This document shows positions 46,817-54,942 of a stretch of 64,000 bases of DNA, piece by piece. Below the pieces are notes generated by a model, which did no database searches, was not told where the DNA came from, and saw nothing but the letters and a program-made list of their open reading frames with translations. Origin of the DNA: Pseudidiomarina aquimaris. Lineage in GTDB: Bacteria; Pseudomonadota; Gammaproteobacteria; Enterobacterales; Alteromonadaceae. Positions within the stretch are counted from its first letter, which is position 1. Each line of letters begins with the position of its first letter. Location: positions 62,001 to 126,000 of the forward strand of contig NZ_PIPT01000004.1 in assembly GCF_003987395.1 (NCBI RefSeq), in the 5' to 3' direction. Both the position numbers and the translations under genes were made by a program.

Positions 46817-48453
46817 TGCGGTTTATGCAATGGCTGCACCGTTGGGTCAGCCTGATTCTTATCATTCAGGTTCTATTATGGATTGTCAGTGCCGCGGCAT
46901 TCAGCTTGATGGGGCATCATGCGATGTCGGGTCATCAGTATATGCGTCACGTCCATCCTGAGATGCTCAGTGAACAAGCGCCACAATGGTCACTGGACGA
47001 GGTACGTCGTCGCTTCCCTGCCGCCGACAGTATTGTACTGAGTAACGTGCTGGGGTATCCACAGTATCAAGTCAAAGAGGGTACCGAGTGGAGCTATGTG
47101 GACGGTCATACTGGCGCTGCGTGGCAAACCGATGCGCAATTGGCGCAAGCAGTTGCTGCGGCAAGCTATGAAGGGCCAGGTGTAATTGTTGACGTAGAGG
47201 CCATTGAGCGCTCAGACGAAGTTATTAAATGGCAGGGGCCAGGTTATCGCATTGATTTTGCCGATGATCTTAATACCCGAGTTTATGTTGATGCTGCTTC
47301 AGGTCAGGTGGTCGATCATCGCAACACCCAATGGGTGATCGCAGACTGGGCCTTTAAGTTGCACTTTATGGACTACAGTGGCGAACGTAGCTTTAATCAT
47401 TTGTTGATTTGGAGTGCAGGGCTGTTTGCGCTTTGGTTCTCTTTGTCGGGTCTTATTTTGCTAGTGCGCAACGTCGCTCAAGGTGACTTCAACCCACGGC
47501 GTAAGCCTACTTGGCTTGAGCAGTTGCAGCGTGACGAAAAACCCATCGCCAGTAGTTGTGGTGGTGGTGGTACTTGCGGATTATGCAAAGTGACCTTCGA
47601 CAATGCACAACAACCGGCACCAACGGCTGCAGAACGCGTGATGCTCAGTGAGGCTGAACTCGCTTCAGGCCTACGCTTAGCTTGCCAACACAAAGTACAG
47701 GCAAGCGATAAGGTTGAACTAGCGAACGGAGATGTCGCTAGCCATACCTTGAATCTGCAGCGTAAACGCGATTTAACACCGAGTATCGCTGAGCTGACCT
47801 TTTCCAGCTCCCAGCCACTCACGTATCGCGCCGGGCAGTTCTTGCAATTTAAGATACCGCACGAAAATGCTGTACTTGAGCGCCATTATTCATTCGCCAC
47901 AGCGCCAACTGATGACGGCTTGCTGACCTTTACCGTGCGCCATATGCCAGCGCCACGAAGCGGCGTACCGGCAGGTATTGGTTCAGGCTTCCTGTGTCGC
48001 TTAAAAGCGGGCGATCAGGTTGAAGCCATTGGCCCATTTGGCGATTTCGTTCTAACCGAGGCACAAGAACGACAGCAAGTATTCATTGGCGGCGGTGCGG
48101 GTATTGCGCCGTTGCGCGCCTTGCTGCAAGCTGAAAAGCAAGCTGAGTCACCGCGTCCATGTAAATTCTTTTACGGTGCACGAAACGGTTCAGAACTCTG
48201 CTATGTAGACGAGTTCGCTGCTGATGAGCAGGTTGATTATGTACCAGTTCTATCTGAGTCAGTTTCAGAGGACTGGAACGGTCGCACCGGATTTGTGCAT
48301 GCGGTCGCTGCAGAGTGGCTACGTAGCCAAGATTTATCGAACCTAGATGTGTATGTTTGTGGGCCGCCTGCGATGCTGAAGGCGACCATGGATATGTTGG
48401 CAGAACTAGGTGTACCTCGAAACCAAATCAAGTTCGATGATTTTGGTATCTAA
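46813..48453 (+). CDS. PepSY membrane domain fused to a NqrF-like ferredoxin and FAD/NAD(P)H reductase
   Basis: 546-residue fusion protein. GGAGGT precedes the ATG at 46813. The PepSY part (about 1-225) has two helices (LHRWVSLILIIQVLLWIVSA and SAGLFALWFSLSGLILLV). Next is a [2Fe-2S] domain with Cys249, Cys255 and Cys258 in SSCGGGGTCGLCKVTF and Cys291 in LACQ, the NqrF arrangement. An FAD domain follows (LERHYSFATAP near 355) and a pyridine-nucleotide domain (GGGAGIAPLRALLQ, then VYVCGPPAMLKATM). Electrons should flow from NAD(P)H through FAD and the cluster to the membrane PepSY region, and then to a periplasmic acceptor such as a ferric chelate brought in by the receptor (inference). Confidence 0.88.
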   Translation: MMRFMQWLHRWVSLILIIQVLLWIVSAAAFSLMGHHAMSGHQYMRHVHPEMLSEQAPQWSLDEVRRRFPAADSIVLSNVLGYPQYQVKEGTEWSYVDGHTGAAWQTDAQLAQAVAAASYEGPGVIVDVEAIERSDEVIKWQGPGYRIDFADDLNTRVYVDAASGQVVDHRNTQWVIADWAFKLHFMDYSGERSFNHLLIWSAGLFALWFSLSGLILLVRNVAQGDFNPRRKPTWLEQLQRDEKPIASSCGGGGTCGLCKVTFDNAQQPAPTAAERVMLSEAELASGLRLACQHKVQASDKVELANGDVASHTLNLQRKRDLTPSIAELTFSSSQPLTYRAGQFLQFKIPHENAVLERHYSFATAPTDDGLLTFTVRHMPAPRSGVPAGIGSGFLCRLKAGDQVEAIGPFGDFVLTEAQERQQVFIGGGAGIAPLRALLQAEKQAESPRPCKFFYGARNGSELCYVDEFAADEQVDYVPVLSESVSEDWNGRTGFVHAVAAEWLRSQDLSNLDVYVCGPPAMLKATMDMLAELGVPRNQIKFDDFGI

Positions 48454-48464
48454 GCAAGTACGGG

Positions 48465-48496
48465 CTCGAGCGCTTGAATTATTTCAAGCGCTTGAG
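48465..48496. terminator. Bidirectional hairpin at the convergent ends of the reductase and SQR genes
   Basis: The 14-base arms at 48465-48478 (CTCGAGCGCTTGAA) and 48483-48496 (TTCAAGCGCTTGAG) pair with one mismatch around a TTAT loop. The loop holds the SQR stop. Outer GGG/CCC bases can extend the stem. The hairpin overlaps the last codons of the SQR-like gene and lies 11 bp after the reductase stop. The T-tract is weak. Confidence 0.6.
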
Positions 48497-49750
48497 GCCC
48501 ATCATTCTTAAGCCAACCTTCTCATAGACGGGTTCGCTAGTACCGCGGCGGACTTTATACATAAAGTACTTTTCAAACGCCACCTTCGCCCAATGAACCC
48601 AACGTCCTGAACCTGTCCAATTGCGGTTGCGCGGTGGATTTTGCGGCACAGCCAAAAACGCTGCACCGGTATTACCCATATCAGCCAAGCAAAGAGCGCT
48701 CAGCGTCGGCTCAACCCAAGCTTCACTGCCTTCAAGGCTCGCATGAATATTCTTCACAATGGCCGAGGTCATCGACTCTATCATCAAGCCGGTTTTGGGG
48801 GCGCCCACTGGCACTGGGGTTTCTTCAATTGGCGCAATAGCAACACAGACACCAGCCGCATAAATTTCCGGATAGGCTTGTGCCCGTTGAAAGGTATTGG
48901 TTTTAACAAAGCCCTTGGGATTGCAAAGATCCGCAACCTCCGCCACCGCGGGTGAGCCTTTAAATGCTGGTAAAAACATCGCTAATTTAAAGGGTGCTTG
49001 CTCTTGTGCCTTCTCAACGCCATCGTCGTTGTACACGGTGAAATGAGCTTGCTCTTGGGTGAACTCCGTTACCTTGGCGTTGCATACCCATTTGATACCA
49101 TGTTCACGAAACTTGTGTTCCATGAGGCTTTTGGAGTCGCCGACGCCACCCAAGCCCATATGGCCAAGGTAAGGCTCAGGTGTGACAAAAGTAATCGGGA
49201 CTTTGTCGCGGATTTTGCGCTTGCGAAGTTCGTATTCAAGCGACAGAACATACTCATAGGCTGGACCAAAGCAGCTCGCACCTGGTAAAGCGCCGACTAA
49301 CACCGGACCAGGGTTTTCCAACAATTGATTAAAAGCGGAGTGTGCATGCACCGCGTGATCAACCGTACAAATCGACTCGGTAAAGCCGGTTTCAGGACCC
49401 GCACCAGGAATGTTTTCAAAGGCCAGTTTAGGCCCTGTACAGAGCACTAAGAAGTCATAGCTTTGCTCTGAGGCATCACCCAACTTGAGCTTGCGCTGCT
49501 CCGCATCGACATGCGCAACCCCAGAGCCATTAAACTCAATTGCGTGTTTCTCAAATATAGAGGCAATCGGCATCACTACTTGTTCGCGCGTTCGGGAGCC
49601 AAGCGCAACCCAGGGATTCGATGGAACAAAGTTAAACTCGTCGCCCTCGCCAACCACCATTATTTCGTGCTGTTTCGATAAAACTTCACGCAATTCAAAA
49701 GCAACAGATACACCGCCTAAACCAGCGCCCACTACAATAACCTTAGCCAT
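48479..49750 (-). CDS. Sulfide:quinone oxidoreductase-like FAD flavoprotein
   Basis: 423-residue FAD/NAD(P)-fold oxidoreductase. The N-terminal FAD site is VIVVGAGLGGVSVAFEL. Further marks are LVLCTGPKLAFENIPG near residue 105, GALPGASCFGPAYEYVLSLE near 155, IYAAGVCVAIAPIEETPVPVGAPKTG near 300 and ALCLADMGNTGAAFLAVPQNP near 360. These match the SQR family; Cys in the SCFG and ALC segments are candidates for the redox-active pair. It lacks an obvious membrane helix, and SQRs bind the membrane peripherally. AAGGAGG precedes the ATG. Sulfide detoxification into the quinone pool is likely, but FCSD-like relatives cannot be excluded. It is convergent with the PepSY-reductase operon. Confidence 0.82.
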   Translation of the reverse strand: MAKVIVVGAGLGGVSVAFELREVLSKQHEIMVVGEGDEFNFVPSNPWVALGSRTREQVVMPIASIFEKHAIEFNGSGVAHVDAEQRKLKLGDASEQSYDFLVLCTGPKLAFENIPGAGPETGFTESICTVDHAVHAHSAFNQLLENPGPVLVGALPGASCFGPAYEYVLSLEYELRKRKIRDKVPITFVTPEPYLGHMGLGGVGDSKSLMEHKFREHGIKWVCNAKVTEFTQEQAHFTVYNDDGVEKAQEQAPFKLAMFLPAFKGSPAVAEVADLCNPKGFVKTNTFQRAQAYPEIYAAGVCVAIAPIEETPVPVGAPKTGLMIESMTSAIVKNIHASLEGSEAWVEPTLSALCLADMGNTGAAFLAVPQNPPRNRNWTGSGRWVHWAKVAFEKYFMYKVRRGTSEPVYEKVGLRMMGLKRLK

Positions 49751-49764
49751 GCTGCCTCCTTTAT

Positions 49765-49780
49765 TTTAGTAATTGCTAAA
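49765..49780. promoter_or_regulatory. Dyad in front of the SQR-like gene
   Basis: TTTAG...CTAAA (49765-49769 and 49776-49780) forms a 16-bp near-palindrome with AATT at its centre. It lies 15 bp upstream of the ATG, just before the AGGAGG, and a further TTTAGC half-site follows at 49787. Sulfur-responsive ArsR-type repressors (BigR/SqrR) control SQR genes in other bacteria; a binding site for such a protein is a guess. Confidence 0.35.
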
Positions 49781-49810
49781 ATATGGTTTAGCGAGCTTTA
49801 TTCGTCAAGT

Positions 49811-50881
49811 TTATTTTTTCACCGCGGCAAAATTGCGCTGGGTTGGCACCTGTAGTTGTTCGCTCTCAAAATTAGCAAGTGCACGCCGCAGTTCTTCTTG
49901 AAATTTATCGCGGAACTCACTCGGCGCCAAAATTTTCAGGTAAGCCGCACGCGCCAGCAACCATTGCACTAAATTCAGGGTGTAAGGCACTGTGACACGT
50001 AGGAGGCGACAGTTCGGTTGGCCTTCGAGAGGCAGCAACTCTTGATTATCGCCTAAGGGTGCGTCTTCTATTTCACGTCTGATGGAATTGAAAATAATGG
50101 CCTCGAGGCGGAATGGTTCGCCAAATTTATAAGCTAGGGCTCCACTTGCAGCGTAACTGTCTAGCTCGAAGTCGCCGACCCGTGGATCATCAGTGACAAT
50201 TTCGCGCACCTCACTGATGCGTGAAAACGGCAGTTGTCGCACGCGGTCATTGGCATGATCACGGATCACCAAATACGCCACTGCGCCCCGATAAAAAACC
50301 GCCAGAGCGGTGGCCCGCAAGGTTTGCCCCGGATCGCCTTGGTGCGGGTGATAACACAGACGCACAGCCACTTGCTTCAAGGCCACTTCAAGTAAACGCT
50401 GACTTTTCTCGCTATCAAGTTCAGGCCCGGTCAACCGATGAGAGGCGCCGGTGACTTTAACCCGTTGGTACCAAAGTGATGCTAAGCTCTTGCGCACAGC
50501 AAGCTGTTCACGCGCCCGTTGAAAGAGCCCTTCAACCGGCTTGAATACGCTCATCGGCCCAAGTTCGGCAAGTTGTTGCTGAGCGATGACCAACGCTAAC
50601 GCTACGGGGTCCTCAAGCTCCAACAGTCGTTCGAATTCTTGCTGCTGGAGTTGCCAAATATCCGGCTCACTCGCGGCTGTCTTGGGTTTCCGCGAGAGTC
50701 CAAAATGGCCCTCGAGATCTTCTAAATTACGTTGAATGGTACGTTTTGAAACGCTGGCCAATTCTTTTTCCGCAAGATACTCGAGCAACTCTGCGGTGGT
50801 GCGATCTTTCTCATACAAGGCCAACAACATATAGATGCAACGAATTGTGAGGCTTGCATTTGCAGTGGTATGTCCTTCCAT
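49811..50881 (-). CDS. WYL-domain transcriptional regulator (YafY-like)
   Basis: 356-residue regulator of the full-length WYL class. The winged helix is at residues 1-60 (SLTIRCIYMLLALYEKDRTT, VSKRTIQRNLEDLEGHFGL). The WYL core is at about 170-300 (VRLCYHPHQGDPGQTLRATA, RGAVAYLVIRDHANDRVRQL, PFSRISEVREI), followed by the C-terminal WCX-like region (LLRVTVPYTLNLVQWLLARA). The ligand is unknown. It is divergent from the MaoC-like gene, which may be its target, and its recognition helix resembles that of the shorter regulator at 39770. Confidence 0.88.
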   Translation of the reverse strand: MEGHTTANASLTIRCIYMLLALYEKDRTTAELLEYLAEKELASVSKRTIQRNLEDLEGHFGLSRKPKTAASEPDIWQLQQQEFERLLELEDPVALALVIAQQQLAELGPMSVFKPVEGLFQRAREQLAVRKSLASLWYQRVKVTGASHRLTGPELDSEKSQRLLEVALKQVAVRLCYHPHQGDPGQTLRATALAVFYRGAVAYLVIRDHANDRVRQLPFSRISEVREIVTDDPRVGDFELDSYAASGALAYKFGEPFRLEAIIFNSIRREIEDAPLGDNQELLPLEGQPNCRLLRVTVPYTLNLVQWLLARAAYLKILAPSEFRDKFQEELRRALANFESEQLQVPTQRNFAAVKK

Positions 50882-50984
50882 CGTGCGATTCCATGTATAC
50901 TAGTTGTAAGTCTGATGCTACTTAGCTATACCGGCAAAAGTCAAAATTATGTTATAGTTGCAGCAGTTGATTAAAGGAATTCTC

Positions 50985-51896
50985 ATGCAGGAAGTATCGT
51001 CACCTATGGAACAAGCAGCACAGCTACCAAAATTACCGGGCATGTTTTTCCGCTCGCTTTTCACCGTAGCCCGCAATGATCAGGCGGAGGCGGCGGCGAC
51101 GACCTTGCAGGACACCTTTACTGCGCCGGCGCTCACTGCGTCACAGGTTGCGCGTTATAAAGAAGCATTCCCGGGCTTTGTCAGTGAGGTTCCGCTTACT
51201 CTGATGTACTGCTTAGCGCAGCGCGTTCATCTCGCACAGATGCTCGGTGACGAATTCCCATGGCCGGCTCCCGGCTTAGTTCATGTTAGCAACGAGCTTG
51301 AGCAGCATGCCGATATCGAGCTGAATAAAGCATTTCATATCCAAGCGCACATTAAATTGCCGGCGCGCGGCCCAAAAGTTTCACCACGTCGATTGCGTCC
51401 GCTCTTTACCGTCATTTTCTTACAAGACGATAAGCCTATCGTTACCTGTAAAAGCGAATATCAGGTGATGCCAAAGGCAAGCAATAAGCCGGCCAAGCCA
51501 CGTGAGCAAAAGCAAGGGCAGCGTCCAAGTGATGACTGGCACGCCGTAAACGAGTGGCAATTGGATGCAACGAGTGGCCGCAACTACGCTCGCCTCTCGG
51601 GTGACTTCAACCCTATTCATCTGCACCCGCTACTGTCGCGGTGGTTTGGTTTTGAGAAGCCGATCATTCACGGCATGTACATGGCAGGACGCGCACAAGC
51701 GGAAATTGAGAAGAAGCATGGCAAAGCTGTGCAGCGTATTGATGTTACGTTTAAGCGCCCGGTGCCGCTACCCGCAACGATTACCCTATGGCAAACCGCT
51801 GACGCAGATACCGAGGGTAAATATCAGGTGTGTGGCGCTGAAGACTTGCTTCAGCGCCTTGAAGGAAGTTATACCCTCGTCTCCAGTGAAGAGTGA
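50985..51896 (+). CDS. MaoC-like hot-dog dehydratase family protein
   Basis: 303-residue protein. I chose the ATG at 50985 (MQEVSSPMEQAAQL) with AAGGA at 6-base spacing; ATG 50958 would add nine residues without a ribosome site. The C-terminal hot-dog domain (about 190-300) carries the hydratase-2 motif YARLSGDFNPIHLHPLLSRW with Asp and His, followed by PIIHGMYMAGRAQ. The N-terminal half probably forms a second, degenerate hot-dog fold. Likely substrates are enoyl- or hydroxyacyl-CoA/ACP thioesters. The stop is 2 bp from the convergent acylase gene. Confidence 0.85.
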   Translation: MQEVSSPMEQAAQLPKLPGMFFRSLFTVARNDQAEAAATTLQDTFTAPALTASQVARYKEAFPGFVSEVPLTLMYCLAQRVHLAQMLGDEFPWPAPGLVHVSNELEQHADIELNKAFHIQAHIKLPARGPKVSPRRLRPLFTVIFLQDDKPIVTCKSEYQVMPKASNKPAKPREQKQGQRPSDDWHAVNEWQLDATSGRNYARLSGDFNPIHLHPLLSRWFGFEKPIIHGMYMAGRAQAEIEKKHGKAVQRIDVTFKRPVPLPATITLWQTADADTEGKYQVCGAEDLLQRLEGSYTLVSSEE

Positions 51897-51898
51897 GC

Positions 51899-54433
51899 TT
51901 AACGCACACTCTCCCCAGTTAACGTTACCTGCTCCTCAGCCACTGCAGCGACATCATCATTACTAAAGTGTAATGGACGCAACTGTGGTTCTGAAGAGTA
52001 CAGCAGGGTCTGATCAAGGTAATGATCAGAACTGCTATCGGATGCTTGTGAATAGCTCAATAAACCGTTCGCAACCGGTCCTTCTGGCGTGAATTCCATA
52101 GCGAACATCCAGCTTGAACCATAGGTAATATGGTAACCACCCGCAGCTTCACTCAACACCGAGCCCGGCAAGAGTGGATACGTATGGCGTGGTAGCACGG
52201 TACCATCGTTACCCATGTTGCTATTGAACACGTTGAAGCCACCTTCAATATTGTTGGCACCGCCCCATGGGAGCTTCTGTCCTGATGGCTGGCCATTTGG
52301 CAAGCTACGCTCAACAAACTGCACTTCACCTAAGGTTGCATCAACTGCTAAGCCAGCATTTTGAATACGTTCTTGCGCAGTGGCTAGCTGGCTTAACACA
52401 ACGTCATTGGCTAACAAGGTGTTCGGTGTGGTCACCGGTTGCGATGGATCATAAGCGACCTGCCACTGCGGGTTACGACGGAATTCAGTAGCAAACTCAC
52501 GGAACAACATGGCACCAATACTATTCAGGTTCATGCGGCCGTCGAACTGCGCCAATGCAGCACAACTCGCAGAGATATCGACACTTGCTCCACTCGCTGT
52601 CATGACCGGCGTAGAGCCTTGAGCCTCACAATGAGTAACAAGGTCAGCTAAGACTTCCTCAACCAGCCACGCGCGATTACCAATCAGACGATCAACTAAG
52701 TCTTCACGAGTGAACTTACCGTCCACTGAACCACCTTGAGCTAACATTTTCTGACCCATACGCGAGCGGAATGACTGCTGATTGCCGACCGGCCCCCACA
52801 AGGGTGAAACACCAGTGATAGGCGCAGCAGGGTTGGTTAACCAATAGCTGTCGTTAGAGTTCTGCACAAAGTCTGAGCGTTCAAGCTGCGGTGCTTGCGC
52901 AAATGGAACGGTTCCTTGCGGTAAGTAAAGACTTTCATCGCCGGGGAAAATAAATAGTCCTGCTTGTTGTGACAAGCCTTGGTACAGCTGATTCTGTGAC
53001 CATGCAGCTAAAGCTTCAGGGACAATATTGGGCACCGAAGAGCCATCAGTAAAGAACGCGTTACCGTCTTTATCAACCGCCATCGCATTGTTGAAAACAG
53101 TACCTGTGTAATCGACAAAGGTCTGTTTATAGCTTTCGATGCTGTCAGCCAAGTTCATGCCCAGCCAATGATCGAATAGTTCATAGTTGGGTAAGTTAGC
53201 ATCGTGCAGGGCATACGCGACTTGTTGCCCAGTGACCGGATCGGTACCCCACGGCAAACCATTCGGGATCACAATGATAGGACCAAACTCGCTGTGGTAG
53301 CTCGAGCGTTGCAAGGTCATAAACGTACCTGGCCCTGTCGCAACTTCGATCGAGTGTTGCTGTTTCGTCATTGCCACCGGCTCGCCATCGAGCATGTAGG
53401 TGGTGCCGGTCGCGTCATTACTATCAAGCGTCAAACGATGAATGGTAAAACGCGAGGCGGTCGAGAAGGTATGGGTCCAAGCGACATTTTCGTTAAAGCC
53501 AATATTCACGATACCAGGCATACCCGATAATGAACCGCCAACAACTTTCATTTCGCCCGGAATTTCAATACCGAACTGCCAAAAACGCTGATTACCCGTG
53601 TGTGGAAAATGCGGGTTAGCGATAAGCATCCCCTGCCCAGAGGCACTTAGGTCTGAGCCAATCGCCCAGCCGTTCGAGCCTGACTCAGTAGGGTTGGTAT
53701 CAGGAACTTCCGCGTAAAGCTCGGCCAATGGTGCTAGGTCCAATGCCTCGCCAGTCTCTTTGTTGGTCGCTCCCGCGCTCTGACTCGGCGGTACGGCTAA
53801 GAACAGCGGCCCAGTGAAGTTAGCTGCACCAGGCAAGAGTGCAACACCTTGGGCATAAGTCATCATGTCGATCGGGGTAATGGGTTGTACCCACGGCTGA
53901 CCGGCACACTCAGGTGCAATATTATCCACGCCCGTGTCAGCTAGGTATTTGTTATAGCCGGCAGCGTAGCCTGTAATGAGTGCTTGAGCGCGTTCGCTAA
54001 TTTGTTCAAACCCTTGCTCGGCATTGTCGCGGATCCCCAGGGCCAAGTAACCAAAGTCATTGAGAATATTGCCGGAATCACCGCTTCCCGGCACTTGGTC
54101 AGGGCCAAAGTACATGGCGCGCTGCGAATTAAATTTAATGATTTGGTCGGCCAAAATACAAATATTGTCGCGGGCAAACGCATAGCCGACACCAAAACCG
54201 AGACTCTCGAGGTTCTCAGCCTTAACGTAAGGCACGCCGTAGTCCGTCCACGTAACATCAGCACTCAGCTCACCGTCGGGAGCGAAGGTGATAAGACCGG
54301 TTGGCGCAGGGTTGGTGACCACTACCTCATCGACTGGATCTGGGTCATAGCCATCGCCGCAGGCACTCAAAGTTAGGACACCTGCCCCAACCAACAGTGC
54401 GGCTGCACTGCGTTTAAAGTATTGTTCTGCCAT
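51899..54433 (-). CDS. Penicillin-acylase family N-terminal-nucleophile hydrolase, lipoprotein
   Basis: 844-residue amidase precursor. A lipoprotein signal ends TLSAC (Cys25). The alpha chain runs to about residue 252 and the linker is probably removed by self-cleavage before Ser253 in GSNGWAIGS, which becomes the catalytic N-terminal Ser of the beta chain. Asn in FNENVAWTHTF near residue 320 and the YALHDANLPNYELFDHW region support the family. Members cleave amides, including penicillin, acyl-homoserine lactones and aculeacin; the substrate cannot be read from sequence. Signal quenching or lipopeptide use is possible. Expected location: periplasmic side of the envelope. Confidence 0.9.
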   Translation of the reverse strand: MAEQYFKRSAAALLVGAGVLTLSACGDGYDPDPVDEVVVTNPAPTGLITFAPDGELSADVTWTDYGVPYVKAENLESLGFGVGYAFARDNICILADQIIKFNSQRAMYFGPDQVPGSGDSGNILNDFGYLALGIRDNAEQGFEQISERAQALITGYAAGYNKYLADTGVDNIAPECAGQPWVQPITPIDMMTYAQGVALLPGAANFTGPLFLAVPPSQSAGATNKETGEALDLAPLAELYAEVPDTNPTESGSNGWAIGSDLSASGQGMLIANPHFPHTGNQRFWQFGIEIPGEMKVVGGSLSGMPGIVNIGFNENVAWTHTFSTASRFTIHRLTLDSNDATGTTYMLDGEPVAMTKQQHSIEVATGPGTFMTLQRSSYHSEFGPIIVIPNGLPWGTDPVTGQQVAYALHDANLPNYELFDHWLGMNLADSIESYKQTFVDYTGTVFNNAMAVDKDGNAFFTDGSSVPNIVPEALAAWSQNQLYQGLSQQAGLFIFPGDESLYLPQGTVPFAQAPQLERSDFVQNSNDSYWLTNPAAPITGVSPLWGPVGNQQSFRSRMGQKMLAQGGSVDGKFTREDLVDRLIGNRAWLVEEVLADLVTHCEAQGSTPVMTASGASVDISASCAALAQFDGRMNLNSIGAMLFREFATEFRRNPQWQVAYDPSQPVTTPNTLLANDVVLSQLATAQERIQNAGLAVDATLGEVQFVERSLPNGQPSGQKLPWGGANNIEGGFNVFNSNMGNDGTVLPRHTYPLLPGSVLSEAAGGYHITYGSSWMFAMEFTPEGPVANGLLSYSQASDSSSDHYLDQTLLYSSEPQLRPLHFSNDDVAAVAEEQVTLTGESVR

Positions 54434-54522
54434 AGTAAATACCTGTTTTAGGTTGTTATTGTTGGTTTAATTATTTGTTGTCAGACCAGTATGGTTGACC
54501 AAACAGCGCGCCGCAAGTCGCT

Positions 54523-54942
54523 TTAGACCAATGGCTTTTGTCGCAGAGATTTGACGTCGCCGCGCTTTTTCTTTTTTTCAATGCGACGCTTTTGACTGGC
54601 TTTGCTGGGTTTGGTGGGAATACGCTTCTTCTGCACGCGGTTGACGCTCGCTACCAGCTCAATAAACTGCGCCAACGCTAGCTCACGATTTTGTGCTTGG
54701 CTTCGGGTGGTCTGTGATTTGATGATTATTTTGCCGCTTGGAGTAATCCGATGATCGCTCTTCGCCAACAAACGCTGCTTATAAAAGTCCGGCAGCGATG
54801 ACGCCTGAATATCAAAGATCAGCTGTGCCGCAGTCGCCACTTTATTCACATTTTGCCCGCCGGCACCGCTTGAGCGAATAAACTGCCACTCGATCTCATG
54901 CTCGGGAATGCTCACGCGCTGCGAGATTTCGATGTCGCTCAT
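54523..54942 (-). CDS. arfB: Alternative ribosome-rescue factor ArfB (YaeJ)
   Basis: 139-residue peptidyl-tRNA hydrolase that frees ribosomes stalled on truncated mRNA. The GGQ motif is at residues 28-30 in RSSGAGGQNVNKVATAAQL. The basic C-terminal tail that enters the empty mRNA channel is present (PTKPSKASQKRRIEKKKKR, then KSLRQKPLV). Its ATG overlaps the recD stop as ATGA with GGAGG upstream, so it is the last gene of the recC-recB-recD operon and translation is coupled to recD. Confidence 0.95.
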   Translation of the reverse strand: MSDIEISQRVSIPEHEIEWQFIRSSGAGGQNVNKVATAAQLIFDIQASSLPDFYKQRLLAKSDHRITPSGKIIIKSQTTRSQAQNRELALAQFIELVASVNRVQKKRIPTKPSKASQKRRIEKKKKRGDVKSLRQKPLV

